This document shows positions 6,408 to 14,141 of a stretch of 19,531 bases of DNA, in pieces. The notes under the pieces are model-generated. The model was not told the DNA's origin. It was given only the letters and a program-made list of their open reading frames with translations, and made no database searches. The stretch spans positions 1-19,531 of the forward strand of contig CALODD010000068.1 in assembly GCA_942491945.1 (NCBI GenBank), given 5' to 3'. Both the position numbers and the translations under genes were made by a program. Source of the DNA: JAJDYQ01 sp942491945 (GTDB taxonomy: Bacteria; Pseudomonadota; Gammaproteobacteria; JAJDYQ01). Position 1 is the first letter of the stretch. The number at the start of each line of letters is the position of its first letter.

Positions 6408-9065
6408 CTAGTTATTTGCCGCCGGCACTAGTATTTCAATGATGTCGTGTTCGAGTTTTTGTAGTGTCTTGCTGTCGGTGATGAGCTGTTTATCCGGTGT
6501 GGTGATGTAGAACACATCTTCAATGCGTTCGCCGAAGGTGGCGATACGGGCATTGTGCAGACGAATGTTGTACTCCTGAAATACCTGACCGATTTGAGAC
6601 AGTACGCCGGGCCGATCTGCGGTATACAGTCGAAGCAGGGTGCGTTGGTTGGTTTCGTCCTGTTCGAACTCGATGCGCGTTCGAACCTTAAACTGCTTAT
6701 GTGTACGGGGAATTGTACAAAGTACGGCCCGTGCTGCAGCATCCCCCCGTTGAAGTTCTTCACGAATACGATCCGCAATGAGTTGTAATTCATCTTCGCG
6801 GGTAACGGGTTCACCGTTATCGTTATGTACGATGAAGGTATCCAGTGCATAGCTGTCAGTTGTTTCCAGAATGCGAGCATCGAGGATATTGAGCTGTAGC
6901 TGAGCCAGTGCCGAGGCGCAGTGGGCAAATAAATTGGCCTGATCTTTGGCATAGATGAAGATTGTTGTTACCGATCGACTCAAGTCTGCGCGGCATTCAA
7001 TGATGGGCGGCGTCTGCTGTTCTCCTAACAGAATTTCGCTATGCCAGATGATGTCTACAGTCGGGTGCCGTAGAAAGTACTCATCAGTTAATCGTTTCCA
7101 TAAGGCATCGATATTTTGTTCGTTGAAGCCTGCCTGGATTAATTTCGCATGTGCTTCTGTACGACGTGCTTTGAGTCGGCGCTCTTCAAGTTCTGCCGAG
7201 CAATAACCATGTCTGAAAATCTGGCTACAGGCACTGTATAGTTCGTTAAGTAGATTCGATTTCCAGTTATTCCATAGTGATGGATTGGTGCCGCGCATAT
7301 CGGCAACGGTTAATACATATAAATACTTCAGTCGATTGGCATCACCAATTTGATCGGCAAACTGGCGCACCACGTCGGGGTCAGAAATATCCTGTTTTTG
7401 TGACGTTGATGACATCAGCAGGTGACTTTTAACTAGCCAGGCCGCCAGATCGGCATCGTATTCACTGAGTCCGTGGTTGATACAGAAATCATAAACATCG
7501 ACGGCACCCAGCTCAGAATGGTCGCCGCCACGGCCTTTTGCGATATCGTGGTATAAACCAGCGATGTAAATGAGTTCGGGTTTAGGCAAGGTCGCCATGA
7601 CCTGACTGCATATGGGAAATTCTTCTTTGTATTTGGGAACCGTAAAACGTCTTAGATTCCTGACGACAAACATGGTGTGTTCATCAACCGTATAGGCATG
7701 AAACAGGTCGTATTGCATACGGCCCACGATATTGCCAAATTCTGGTAGGTAAGCCGCTAAGACGCCATAGCGATTCATGCGTCTGAGAACGCGGGTGATA
7801 CCGTAAGGCTGGCGCAGGATCTCCATGAAATACGCCTTTGCACGGGAGTCTTCACGAAACTTGTCATCAATACGGTCAAGATATTGTCGAATCAGGCGAA
7901 TCGTCGAAGCTCGAATACCTTTCAATTCTGGGTGTTGCTGGAGTAATAGAAAGACTTCCAGCATGGCCTGTGGATAGCGTTCGAATATGGAGTCATTGAG
8001 TACTTCCAGATAGCCATGGCGTACCTGAAAACGTCGATTGAGTTGTTTGATGCGCTTTGGGCGCCAGAATGGGTCGGGGAGCACCGCTTCATCAAAGAGT
8101 TGTAACAGCATGTCATTCAGACGACTCAGCTGCATTACTGTACGGTAGTACTGCTGCATAAAGCCTTCGATCGGTTCGTTGCCTGCGCCTTCAAAGCCAA
8201 ACTGTTTGGCCAAAGTGCGTTGGTGATCGAATAACAGGCGGTCTTCGCTGCGTCCTGTAAGCAGGTGTAGTCCCAGGCGGACACGGCTGAGATAGCTATG
8301 GCCGTCGCACAGCGTGTCGAATTCTTCTTCGGTCAGGTAGCCGGACTTTTTCAGGATGTCGGGCTGTCGGGTCTCAAAATGTCGTTTCGCAATCCAGCCG
8401 ATGGTCTGGATGTCTCGTAGGCCACCGGGGCTTTCTTTGACGTTTGGTTCCAGTCGATAACCCGTATCTTCATGTTTGGCATGGCGTGCGACCTGTTCTT
8501 CGCTTTTGGCGATGTAAAATTTCTTGCTCGGCCACAGCCGTTTATTGGCGGTGGCTTTGCGCATCTGCTCATATAGCGCATTGGAGCCTTTTAATAATCT
8601 CGCTTCGAGGATATTGGTAATGACCGTGATGTCTTCTTTGCATTCGGTGACCGTTTGCTTAACAGAACGCACGCTATGACCGACTTCCAGGCCGATATCC
8701 CAGAGAAAGGTCAGAAATGTCTGTATCTGGGTTTCTATTTCAGATGAAAGTTTGTTCTCCGTCAGGATCATGAGGTCGATATCCGAACCTGGGAAGAGTT
8801 CACCACGGCCATAACCACCAACGGCCAGTAAGGCGATGTCTTTGTGGTGTGCCTGAAAATCATGTCGCCAGGCAATGATCAGTACCTGGTCAACAAGTTC
8901 AGCGTATTCGTGAGTAATAGTGATCGCATCTACATTGGCATCGTACTGCCGTTGTAGATTGTCACGGCCAGCCTTCAGGGCCTTTTTATAACTCTGAATA
9001 TCGCAGGGTCGATCATCATGATCGACTTGCAATCGATCAATGATTGTCTGGTATATCGAATTCAC
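6408..9065 (-). CDS. glnD: Bifunctional PII uridylyltransferase/uridylyl-removing enzyme
   Basis: GlnD senses glutamine and adds or removes UMP on PII proteins, setting nitrogen assimilation. From the GTG at 9065 the protein is 885 residues, close to E. coli GlnD (890). Domains in order: nucleotidyltransferase with GGYGRGELFPGSDIDL (about 83-98), a helical linker with ESPGGLRDIQTIGW, the HD hydrolase domain (VDEHTMFVVRNLRRF; YHDIAKGRGGDHSELG with H506-D507), and two C-terminal ACT domains (about 698-750, DQANLFAHCASALAQLQLNI; about 810-870, DRPGVLSQIGQVFQEYNIRL). The frame stays open upstream to an ATG at 9143 (911 aa), but that would overlap map by 71 bp; GTG 9065 begins 7 nt after the map stop and gives the usual length. 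Neither start has a strong ribosome site. Probably co-transcribed with map. Confidence 0.95.
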   Translation of the reverse strand: MNSIYQTIIDRLQVDHDDRPCDIQSYKKALKAGRDNLQRQYDANVDAITITHEYAELVDQVLIIAWRHDFQAHHKDIALLAVGGYGRGELFPGSDIDLMILTENKLSSEIETQIQTFLTFLWDIGLEVGHSVRSVKQTVTECKEDITVITNILEARLLKGSNALYEQMRKATANKRLWPSKKFYIAKSEEQVARHAKHEDTGYRLEPNVKESPGGLRDIQTIGWIAKRHFETRQPDILKKSGYLTEEEFDTLCDGHSYLSRVRLGLHLLTGRSEDRLLFDHQRTLAKQFGFEGAGNEPIEGFMQQYYRTVMQLSRLNDMLLQLFDEAVLPDPFWRPKRIKQLNRRFQVRHGYLEVLNDSIFERYPQAMLEVFLLLQQHPELKGIRASTIRLIRQYLDRIDDKFREDSRAKAYFMEILRQPYGITRVLRRMNRYGVLAAYLPEFGNIVGRMQYDLFHAYTVDEHTMFVVRNLRRFTVPKYKEEFPICSQVMATLPKPELIYIAGLYHDIAKGRGGDHSELGAVDVYDFCINHGLSEYDADLAAWLVKSHLLMSSTSQKQDISDPDVVRQFADQIGDANRLKYLYVLTVADMRGTNPSLWNNWKSNLLNELYSACSQIFRHGYCSAELEERRLKARRTEAHAKLIQAGFNEQNIDALWKRLTDEYFLRHPTVDIIWHSEILLGEQQTPPIIECRADLSRSVTTIFIYAKDQANLFAHCASALAQLQLNILDARILETTDSYALDTFIVHNDNGEPVTREDELQLIADRIREELQRGDAAARAVLCTIPRTHKQFKVRTRIEFEQDETNQRTLLRLYTADRPGVLSQIGQVFQEYNIRLHNARIATFGERIEDVFYITTPDKQLITDSKTLQKLEHDIIEILVPAANN

Positions 9066-9072
9066 AGAAGAT

Positions 9073-9864
9073 TTAACGCCAGTCAGGTGGCGGTTGGCGG
9101 CCTTCTTCTGTTGGGATGAGAGTGAGTACGTCGTAGCCACCATCGGTCACGAGTATGGTGTGTTCCCACTGGGCAGACAGGCTGCGGTCTTTGGTGACAA
9201 CGGTCCATTGGTCGCCAAGTAGTTTGGTGTGGCGTTTACCGATATTTACCATAGGTTCAATCGTGAAGGTCATACCAGCCTCGAGCGTCAGTCCGGTATC
9301 GGGCTGACCGTAGTGCAGAACCTGAGGGTCTTCGTGGAAGACCTTGCCAATACCGTGGCCGCAGTATTCACGGACGATGGAACAATTGTGTTTTTCAGCA
9401 TAAGTCTGGATGACATTGCCGATATCACCCAGTCTGGTGCCTGGTTTGACGAGGTCTATGCCCAGCCACATGGAGTCATACGCGACGCGAGTGACGCGTT
9501 TTGCCAGCAGCGAGGTGTCGCCAACAAAAAACATACGGCTGGTATCGCCGTGGTATTCGTCTTTGATCACCGTGATATCGATATTAACGATGTCGCCTTT
9601 TTTCAGGCGCTTATCACCGGGAATGCCGTGGCAGACCTGATGATTGACTGAGGTGCAGATGGATTTTGGGAATCCACGGTAGTTTAGTGGAGCAGGGATC
9701 GCGTCCTGCTCATTCACTATATATTCATGGCTGATGGTATTCAGTTCATCGGTGGTCACGCCAGCTTTGACATGCTCGCCTATCATGTCCAGTACTTCGG
9801 CGGCAAGACGTCCCGCAATACGCATTTTTTCTATTTCTTCAGGGGTTTTAATCGAAACTGCCAT
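9073..9864 (-). CDS. map: Type I methionine aminopeptidase
   Basis: MAP removes the initiator methionine from nascent proteins with small second residues. The 263-residue protein is the compact bacterial type Ia form. The five metal ligands are all visible: D96 (NIDIT), D107 (GDTSRMF), H170 (CGHGIGKVFHEDP), E203 (TIEPM) and E234 (WEHTI), together with the substrate-side H79 (CHGIPG). The N-terminus MAVSIKTPEEIEKMRIAGRL and start ATG 9864 are typical; a GGGA sits about 8 nt upstream. It heads a minus-strand unit with glnD and is divergent from rpsB across 274 bp, the normal gammaproteobacterial arrangement. An ATGTA-CCT-TACAT dyad (9879-9891) lies in its leader, of unknown meaning. Confidence 0.97.
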   Translation of the reverse strand: MAVSIKTPEEIEKMRIAGRLAAEVLDMIGEHVKAGVTTDELNTISHEYIVNEQDAIPAPLNYRGFPKSICTSVNHQVCHGIPGDKRLKKGDIVNIDITVIKDEYHGDTSRMFFVGDTSLLAKRVTRVAYDSMWLGIDLVKPGTRLGDIGNVIQTYAEKHNCSIVREYCGHGIGKVFHEDPQVLHYGQPDTGLTLEAGMTFTIEPMVNIGKRHTKLLGDQWTVVTKDRSLSAQWEHTILVTDGGYDVLTLIPTEEGRQPPPDWR

Positions 9865-9933
9865 GGTGTGATCCCGAGATGTACCTTACATGTGCCAGAA
9901 CTTTGAAAAATCACGTTTTTTCGTCGATCTGGT

Positions 9934-9962
9934 TTGTTGAAAACAGCGCGGTATGGTATAAA
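9934..9962 (+). promoter_or_regulatory. Probable rpsB operon promoter with GC-rich discriminator
   Basis: TTGTTG (9934-9939) and TATAAA (9957-9962) are 17 bp apart, and TGG directly before TATAAA makes an extended -10. The next bases form a GC-only stretch (GCGCGCGC then TCGCG). GC-rich discriminators are a known mark of stable-RNA and ribosomal-protein promoters under ppGpp/DksA control. The start would be near 9969-9970, giving a leader of about 170 nt. Confidence 0.65.
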
Positions 9963-9968
9963 GCGCGC

Positions 9969-10138
9969 GCTCGCGAAGCAAGCGAGCATCGAGAGTCTAT
10001 CTGAGTTCGTTCAGAGAGGACATTTTAAATTCACACGCTTACCGTCACAGTGGGTAGGGTGCTTGATTTCAGTACGCTGATTCAGGTTATTCACTGGGGT
10101 AATGCGGAAGACTAACCCATACAATTTGGAGAAATATC
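9969..10138 (+). ncRNA. Structured rpsB 5' leader, possible S2 autoregulatory element
   Basis: The leader has a 6-bp hairpin at its 5' end (GCTCGC 9969-9974 / GCGAGC 9982-9987). A longer stem pairs CAGTGGGTA (10048-10056) with TATTCACTG (10088-10096), nine pairs including two G-U. A short GGGT/ACCC stem (10097-10100 / 10115-10118) lies just before the ribosome site GGAG (10128-10131), 7 nt from the ATG. S2 is known to repress its own rpsB-tsf operon through the leader in E. coli, and leader length and stem position here fit that. The pairing was worked out by hand; homology to the known S2 leader was not tested. Confidence 0.5.
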
Positions 10139-11101
10139 ATGGCAAAAGTCACTATGCGCCAATTGCTTGAAGCGGGCGTTCACTTCGGTCACCAGACCCG
10201 TTACTGGAACCCCAAGATGGCCCCTTACATTTTCGGTCATCGCAGCAAGATTCATATCATCAACCTCGAAAAAACACTGCCAATGTTGAACGATGCGCTC
10301 AACTATATGGGCACACTGGCCTCTAATAATGGCAAAATCCTTTTCGTTGGCACCAAGCGTGCAGCACGTGACTCGGTTGCCAAAGCAGCAGAGAGCTGTG
10401 ATATGCCTTTCGTTAGCCAGCGTTGGCTGGGTGGCATGCTGACTAACTTCAAGACGGTTCGTCAGTCGGTTGACCGTATGAAAACTATCGAGACCATGGA
10501 AGAAGATGGTCGTATGGGTCGCCTGGGCAAGAAAGAAGCACTGGGCCTGCGCCGTGAAGCAGAGAAACTGAATAAGAGTCTGGGCGGTATTCGCAATATG
10601 AACTATCTGCCTGACGCTATTTTCGTAGTCGATGTTGGTTACGAGAATATCGCGATTAGTGAAGCTAATAAACTGGGTATTCCGGTCATTGGTATCGTTG
10701 ATACTAACAATAAAGCTGATGGCGTTGATTACGTTATCCCGGGTAACGATGATGCGATTCGTGCTATTGGCCTGTATGTCGAGGCTGCTGCTGAAGCCAT
10801 TTCCGATGGTCGTAAGACGATTACGACACACGTTGCTGACGATGAGTTTGTTGAGGTAACCGAAGACAAGCCCAAGGCTGCAAAAAAGAAAACAGCGAAA
10901 GTAACCACTCGCAAGAAGGCCGCTTCAGCTGAAGAGGCTCCTGCAGAGGAAGCACCTGCTAAAGATGCTGGCGAAGAAAAAGCTGCAGCAACTAAAAAGA
11001 AAGCGACTACCAAGAAAAAGGCAGCAACTAAAAAGAAAGCGACTACCAAGAAAAAGGCAGCAACTAAAAAGAAAGCAGCGACTAAGAAAGACGGCGAGTA
11101 A
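10139..11101 (+). CDS. rpsB: 30S ribosomal protein S2 with long Lys/Ala-rich C-terminal extension
   Basis: The first ~240 residues are a standard bacterial S2: MRQLLEAGVHFGHQTRYWNPKM (quoted as LLEAGVHFGHQTRYWNPKM), HIINLEKTLPML, ILFVGTKRAA, RWLGGMLTNFKT, LPDAIFVVDVGYENIAISEA and IGIVDTNNKADGVDYVIPGNDDAIRAI (in parts). S2 sits at the head-body junction of the 30S subunit near S1 and the Shine-Dalgarno helix. The family is usually about 240-260 residues; this one has 320. The extra ~80 residues are an acidic/Ala piece (ASAEEAPAEEAPAKDAGEEK) flanked by Lys-rich segments, ending in ATKKKATTKKKA-type repeats like the tails of histone-H1-like bacterial proteins. Part of the tail is encoded by a perfect 36-bp tandem repeat. 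ATG at 10139 has a GGAG 7 nt upstream. First gene of the plus-strand operon. Confidence 0.97.
   Translation: MAKVTMRQLLEAGVHFGHQTRYWNPKMAPYIFGHRSKIHIINLEKTLPMLNDALNYMGTLASNNGKILFVGTKRAARDSVAKAAESCDMPFVSQRWLGGMLTNFKTVRQSVDRMKTIETMEEDGRMGRLGKKEALGLRREAEKLNKSLGGIRNMNYLPDAIFVVDVGYENIAISEANKLGIPVIGIVDTNNKADGVDYVIPGNDDAIRAIGLYVEAAAEAISDGRKTITTHVADDEFVEVTEDKPKAAKKKTAKVTTRKKAASAEEAPAEEAPAKDAGEEKAAATKKKATTKKKAATKKKATTKKKAATKKKAATKKDGE
10985..11076 (+). repeat. 36-bp in-frame tandem repeat in the rpsB tail (about 2.6 copies)
   Basis: Two identical 36-bp copies (10985-11020 and 11021-11056) are followed by the first 20 bp of a third (11057-11076). Each encodes AATKKKATTKKK in frame with rpsB. Identity at the DNA level, including third codon positions (AAA AAG AAA against AAG AAA AAG in fixed order), points to recent duplication rather than only protein-level selection. 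Copy number may vary between strains. Confidence 0.9.
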
Positions 11102-11175
11102 GTTATCCCGGATTTGGTCACTGGTTTGTAACGCAATTAATGGTATTAGTTATTTAGTTTTAAGAGGTTTTGAAA

Positions 11176-12063
11176 ATGGCAATTACTGCTGCAATGGTTA
11201 AAGAACTGCGCGAACGCACAAGCGCAGGCATGATGGAATGTAAAAAGGCACTGGTCGAGACTGACGGTGATATGGAAGCGGCTGCGGATATTCTGCGTAA
11301 AGCGGGTGCTGCAAAGGCTGACAAGAAAGCGGGTCGTGTCGCTGCTGAAGGTGTTATCACAATTGTTGGTGACAACAATACAATGGTGATTCTGGAAGTT
11401 AACTGTGAAACTGATTTCGCGGCTAAGAACGAAGACTTTCTGGCTTACGCTGACGCGGTTGCAAAACGTGTACTGTCAGATCGTCCGGCCGACGTCGATG
11501 CGCTGAACGCTTTGCCTCTGAACGATGGTGGTGCTTCGGTTGCTGATTCACTGAAAGAGCTGATTGCTAAAGTCGGTGAAAACATGAGCGTTCGTCGCTT
11601 TGAGCTTGTTGAAGGCGACAATCTGGGTAACTACCTGCACAAGGTTGGTCCTTCCGCACGTATTGGTGTTGTTGCAACGCTGGAAGGCGGTGATGAAGCA
11701 CTGGCTAAAGATATCGCGATGCATGTTGCGGCGTCCAAGCCACAGTTCATTGATTCTGACGGCGTTGATCCTGCAGTTCTCGAAAAGGAAAAAACCATTC
11801 TGACTGAGCAAGCTGCTGAGAGTGGCAAGCCTGCTGAGATCGTTGAAAAGATGGTTATGGGTCGTGTGAATAAGTTCCTTAAGGAAATTACTCTGGTCGG
11901 TCAGCCTTTCGTTAAAGATCCTGATACAACCGTTGAAAAGCTGTTGAAAGCAAACAATGCTAAGGTTGTTGGCTTTACACGCTTCGAACTGGGTGAAGGT
12001 ATCGAGAAGAAAGAAGAAAACTTTGCTGAAGAGGTTATGGCTCAGGCTAACGCTGCTAAGTAA
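11176..12063 (+). CDS. tsf: Translation elongation factor Ts
   Basis: EF-Ts releases GDP from EF-Tu. The 295-residue product begins MAITAAMVKELRERTSAGMMECKKAL (in parts: ITAAMVKELRERTSAGMM), the conserved UBA-like N-terminal domain, followed by the EF-Tu-contacting motif NCETDFAAKNEDF with D80 and F81. The usual position after F81 is Val; here it is Ala82, a mild change. The core subdomains follow and the C-terminal module ends in GEGIEKKEENFAEEVMAQ. E. coli EF-Ts is 283 residues. I chose ATG 11176 because AAGAGG lies 8 nt upstream and the protein then starts like its relatives; a TTG at 11170 is two codons earlier but not needed. The gap to rpsB is 74 nt without a terminator. Confidence 0.97.
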   Translation: MAITAAMVKELRERTSAGMMECKKALVETDGDMEAAADILRKAGAAKADKKAGRVAAEGVITIVGDNNTMVILEVNCETDFAAKNEDFLAYADAVAKRVLSDRPADVDALNALPLNDGGASVADSLKELIAKVGENMSVRRFELVEGDNLGNYLHKVGPSARIGVVATLEGGDEALAKDIAMHVAASKPQFIDSDGVDPAVLEKEKTILTEQAAESGKPAEIVEKMVMGRVNKFLKEITLVGQPFVKDPDTTVEKLLKANNAKVVGFTRFELGEGIEKKEENFAEEVMAQANAAK

Positions 12064-12065
12064 TT

Positions 12066-12782
12066 ATGTCTGAGACTCCAGCATACAAACGTGTACTCCT
12101 AAAGCTCAGCGGTGAAGCGCTGATGGGTTCGGGTGATTATGGTATCGACCCGGACATGATCAGTTTTGTCGCTGCTGAGATAAAATCCATTGTTGATATG
12201 GGTGTAGAAGTTGGCGTTGTCATTGGTGGTGGTAATATTTTTCGTGGTGCCGGCCTTGCGGCCGGCGGCATGGATCGTGTTACTGGTGACCACATGGGTA
12301 TGTTGGCGACAGTGATTAATTCACTGGCGATGCAGGAAGCTGTTGAGAAACTCGGTATGCAGGCGCGCGTTATGTCTGCTGTGTCCATTAACGAGATGTG
12401 TGAGGACTATATTCGTCGTCGTGCGGTTCGACATCTTGAGAAAGGGCGTGTCGCAATTTTCGCTGCTGGAACTGGTAATCCATTTTTCACAACCGATTCT
12501 GCAGCAAGTTTGCGAGCGATTGAGATAGGTGCCGATATCCTGCTGAAAGCGACGAAAGTTGACGGCGTATACACGGCCGATCCGATGAAAGATCCTGAAG
12601 CAACGCGTTATACAGATATTTCGTATGACGAGGCACTGGAAAAGAAGCTAGGTGTGATGGATGCCACAGCAATCGTTTTGTGTCGTGATAATAATCTGCC
12701 TTTGCGGGTGTTAGATATAAATGAAAAGGATGCACTGCGGTCTTTGATGCAGGGCAAAGAAGTCGGCACACTGGTCGCTTAG
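12066..12782 (+). CDS. pyrH: Uridylate (UMP) kinase
   Basis: PyrH phosphorylates UMP to UDP in the cytoplasm, using ATP; it is the hexameric amino-acid-kinase-fold bacterial enzyme, unrelated to eukaryotic UMP/CMP kinase. Length 238 (E. coli 241). Motifs: KLSGEAL (13-19), GGGNIFRG (54-61), GDHMGM (74-79), GTGNPFFTTDSAA and ATKVDGVYTADP. ATG starts 2 nt after the tsf stop with no independent strong ribosome site, so translation is probably coupled to tsf. Typical neighbour of frr in bacteria. Confidence 0.97.
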   Translation: MSETPAYKRVLLKLSGEALMGSGDYGIDPDMISFVAAEIKSIVDMGVEVGVVIGGGNIFRGAGLAAGGMDRVTGDHMGMLATVINSLAMQEAVEKLGMQARVMSAVSINEMCEDYIRRRAVRHLEKGRVAIFAAGTGNPFFTTDSAASLRAIEIGADILLKATKVDGVYTADPMKDPEATRYTDISYDEALEKKLGVMDATAIVLCRDNNLPLRVLDINEKDALRSLMQGKEVGTLVA

Positions 12783-12815
12783 AATTATTTAGCCGTCAGT
12801 ATTGGAGAGATTGAG

Positions 12816-13373
12816 ATGATTGATGAAACAATTTCCGACGCTAAACGTCGTATGGGTAAATCTATCGAGTCGCTTGCGACTGAATTGACCAAGATTCGTA
12901 CGGGTCGCGCCAACCCGAGTTTGCTTGATCATATCACTGTGGAATATTACGGATCACAGGTGCCTTTAAACAATGCAGCGAACGTTGCTGTTGAAGATGC
13001 TCGGACACTGACAATAACGGCGTTTGAAAAAGATATGACTCCGGTTATTGAAAAAGCAATTCTTAGTTCAGACCTCGGTATTACACCAAATTCAGCGGGC
13101 ACGGTTATCCGTATTCCAATGCCACCACTGACCGAAGAGCGTCGTCGTGACCTGGTTAAAGTTGTCAAATCTGAAGCCGAAGGTAGCAAGGTTGCTGTCC
13201 GTAATATTCGTCGTGATGCCAATGGTGATCTGAAGGATATGGTTAAGGAAAAAATGATTTCTGAAGATGATGAGCGTCGTGGTGCTGATCAGGTGCAGAA
13301 ACTGACCGATGAGTTTGTTGCGAAGATTGACTCAATGGTTGAAGAGAAAGAAAAAGAGTTACTTGAAATTTAG
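12816..13373 (+). CDS. frr: Ribosome recycling factor
   Basis: RRF, with EF-G, splits the post-termination ribosome. The 185-residue length equals E. coli RRF. Visible signatures: LTKIRTGRANPSLLDHI (24-40), EYYGSQVPLNNAANV in the beta/alpha domain II, IRIPMPPLTEERRRDLVK and VRNIRRDANGDLK in the long helical bundle. Start ATG 12816 follows a good GGAGAG ribosome site. It lies 33 nt after pyrH and 3 nt before uppS. Confidence 0.97.
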   Translation: MIDETISDAKRRMGKSIESLATELTKIRTGRANPSLLDHITVEYYGSQVPLNNAANVAVEDARTLTITAFEKDMTPVIEKAILSSDLGITPNSAGTVIRIPMPPLTEERRRDLVKVVKSEAEGSKVAVRNIRRDANGDLKDMVKEKMISEDDERRGADQVQKLTDEFVAKIDSMVEEKEKELLEI

Positions 13374-13376
13374 GCT

Positions 13377-14141
13377 GTGTCCAACTCAATGTCAGAACAA
13401 ATTTCTTCATCGATACCTAACCATGTTGCCATCATTATGGATGGTAATGGTCGTTGGGCTAAGTTACGTGATGAGCCACGGCATAAGGGGCATCGTCAGG
13501 GCGTAAAATCGGTTAAGCATATCGTTAAGTCCTGCATTAAGAACGAGGTTCGTTATCTAACGCTGTTTGCGTTTAGCAGTGAAAACTGGAAGCGACCACG
13601 TACAGAAGTTGGGTTGTTGATGGATTTGTTTCTCACTGCATTAGGCAGTGAATTGCGTGAACTGGATTCTAACGGAGTGCAGTTGCGTTTTATCGGCGAT
13701 CGTAGCCATATACCGGCTAATGTTCAGCGTGCTATGGAAGATGGCGAAACACAAACAGCCAATAACACGACGTTAACACTAGTTATCGCTGTAAGTTATG
13801 GCGGTCAATGGGATATTACTCAGGCCGCGCAACAGATTGCTGAGCGTGTTGCCAACGAAGAGTTAAAACCTGATGATGTGACAGAGGATCTACTTTCAGA
13901 GCATTTATCGACAGTGGATATTCCAGCACCCGATCTGTTCATTCGTACTGGAGGTGAACGTCGTATCAGTAATTTTCTGCTATGGCAGTTGGCATATACC
14001 GAATTGTACTTCACCGACACACTCTGGCCTGATTTCAATGACATGGCATTCAGCATGGCACTGAAAGATTATGCCAAACGTCAACGGCGTTATGGTATGA
14101 CCTCTGAGCAGGTGACCACTTCCAGGGCATCGCATGCTTAA
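13377..14141 (+). CDS. uppS: Undecaprenyl diphosphate synthase (cis-prenyltransferase)
   Basis: UppS condenses eight isopentenyl diphosphates onto farnesyl diphosphate to make the C55 carrier used for peptidoglycan and O-antigen. The 254-residue protein has HVAIIMDGNGRWAK with catalytic D22, FSSENW (66-71), and RTGGERRISNFLLWQ (190-204), then AYTELYFTDTLWPDF. The annotated start is GTG 13377, 3 nt after frr; ATG 13389 (four codons later) is equally possible since neither has a well-placed ribosome site. It overlaps cdsA by 8 nt (ATGCTTAA). Confidence 0.96.
   Translation: MSNSMSEQISSSIPNHVAIIMDGNGRWAKLRDEPRHKGHRQGVKSVKHIVKSCIKNEVRYLTLFAFSSENWKRPRTEVGLLMDLFLTALGSELRELDSNGVQLRFIGDRSHIPANVQRAMEDGETQTANNTTLTLVIAVSYGGQWDITQAAQQIAERVANEELKPDDVTEDLLSEHLSTVDIPAPDLFIRTGGERRISNFLLWQLAYTELYFTDTLWPDFNDMAFSMALKDYAKRQRRYGMTSEQVTTSRASHA

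Noticed and set aside
9004..9046. Cluster of GATC/ATCGAT palindromes near the glnD start
   Set aside because: Several copies of GATC in a short coding stretch, but no regular spacing or AT-rich partner as in a replication origin; fits codon use for D/R/I/Q.
10729..11136. Antisense open frame with hydrophobic FFLVAAFFLV repeats opposite the rpsB tail
   Set aside because: It is the mirror of the Lys/Ala/Thr codon repeat of rpsB; it has no ribosome site and runs opposite a strongly coding gene.
11102..11175. Possible terminator between rpsB and tsf
   Set aside because: The 74-nt gap is AT-rich but I could not form a stable stem followed by a T run; only the tsf ribosome site is evident.
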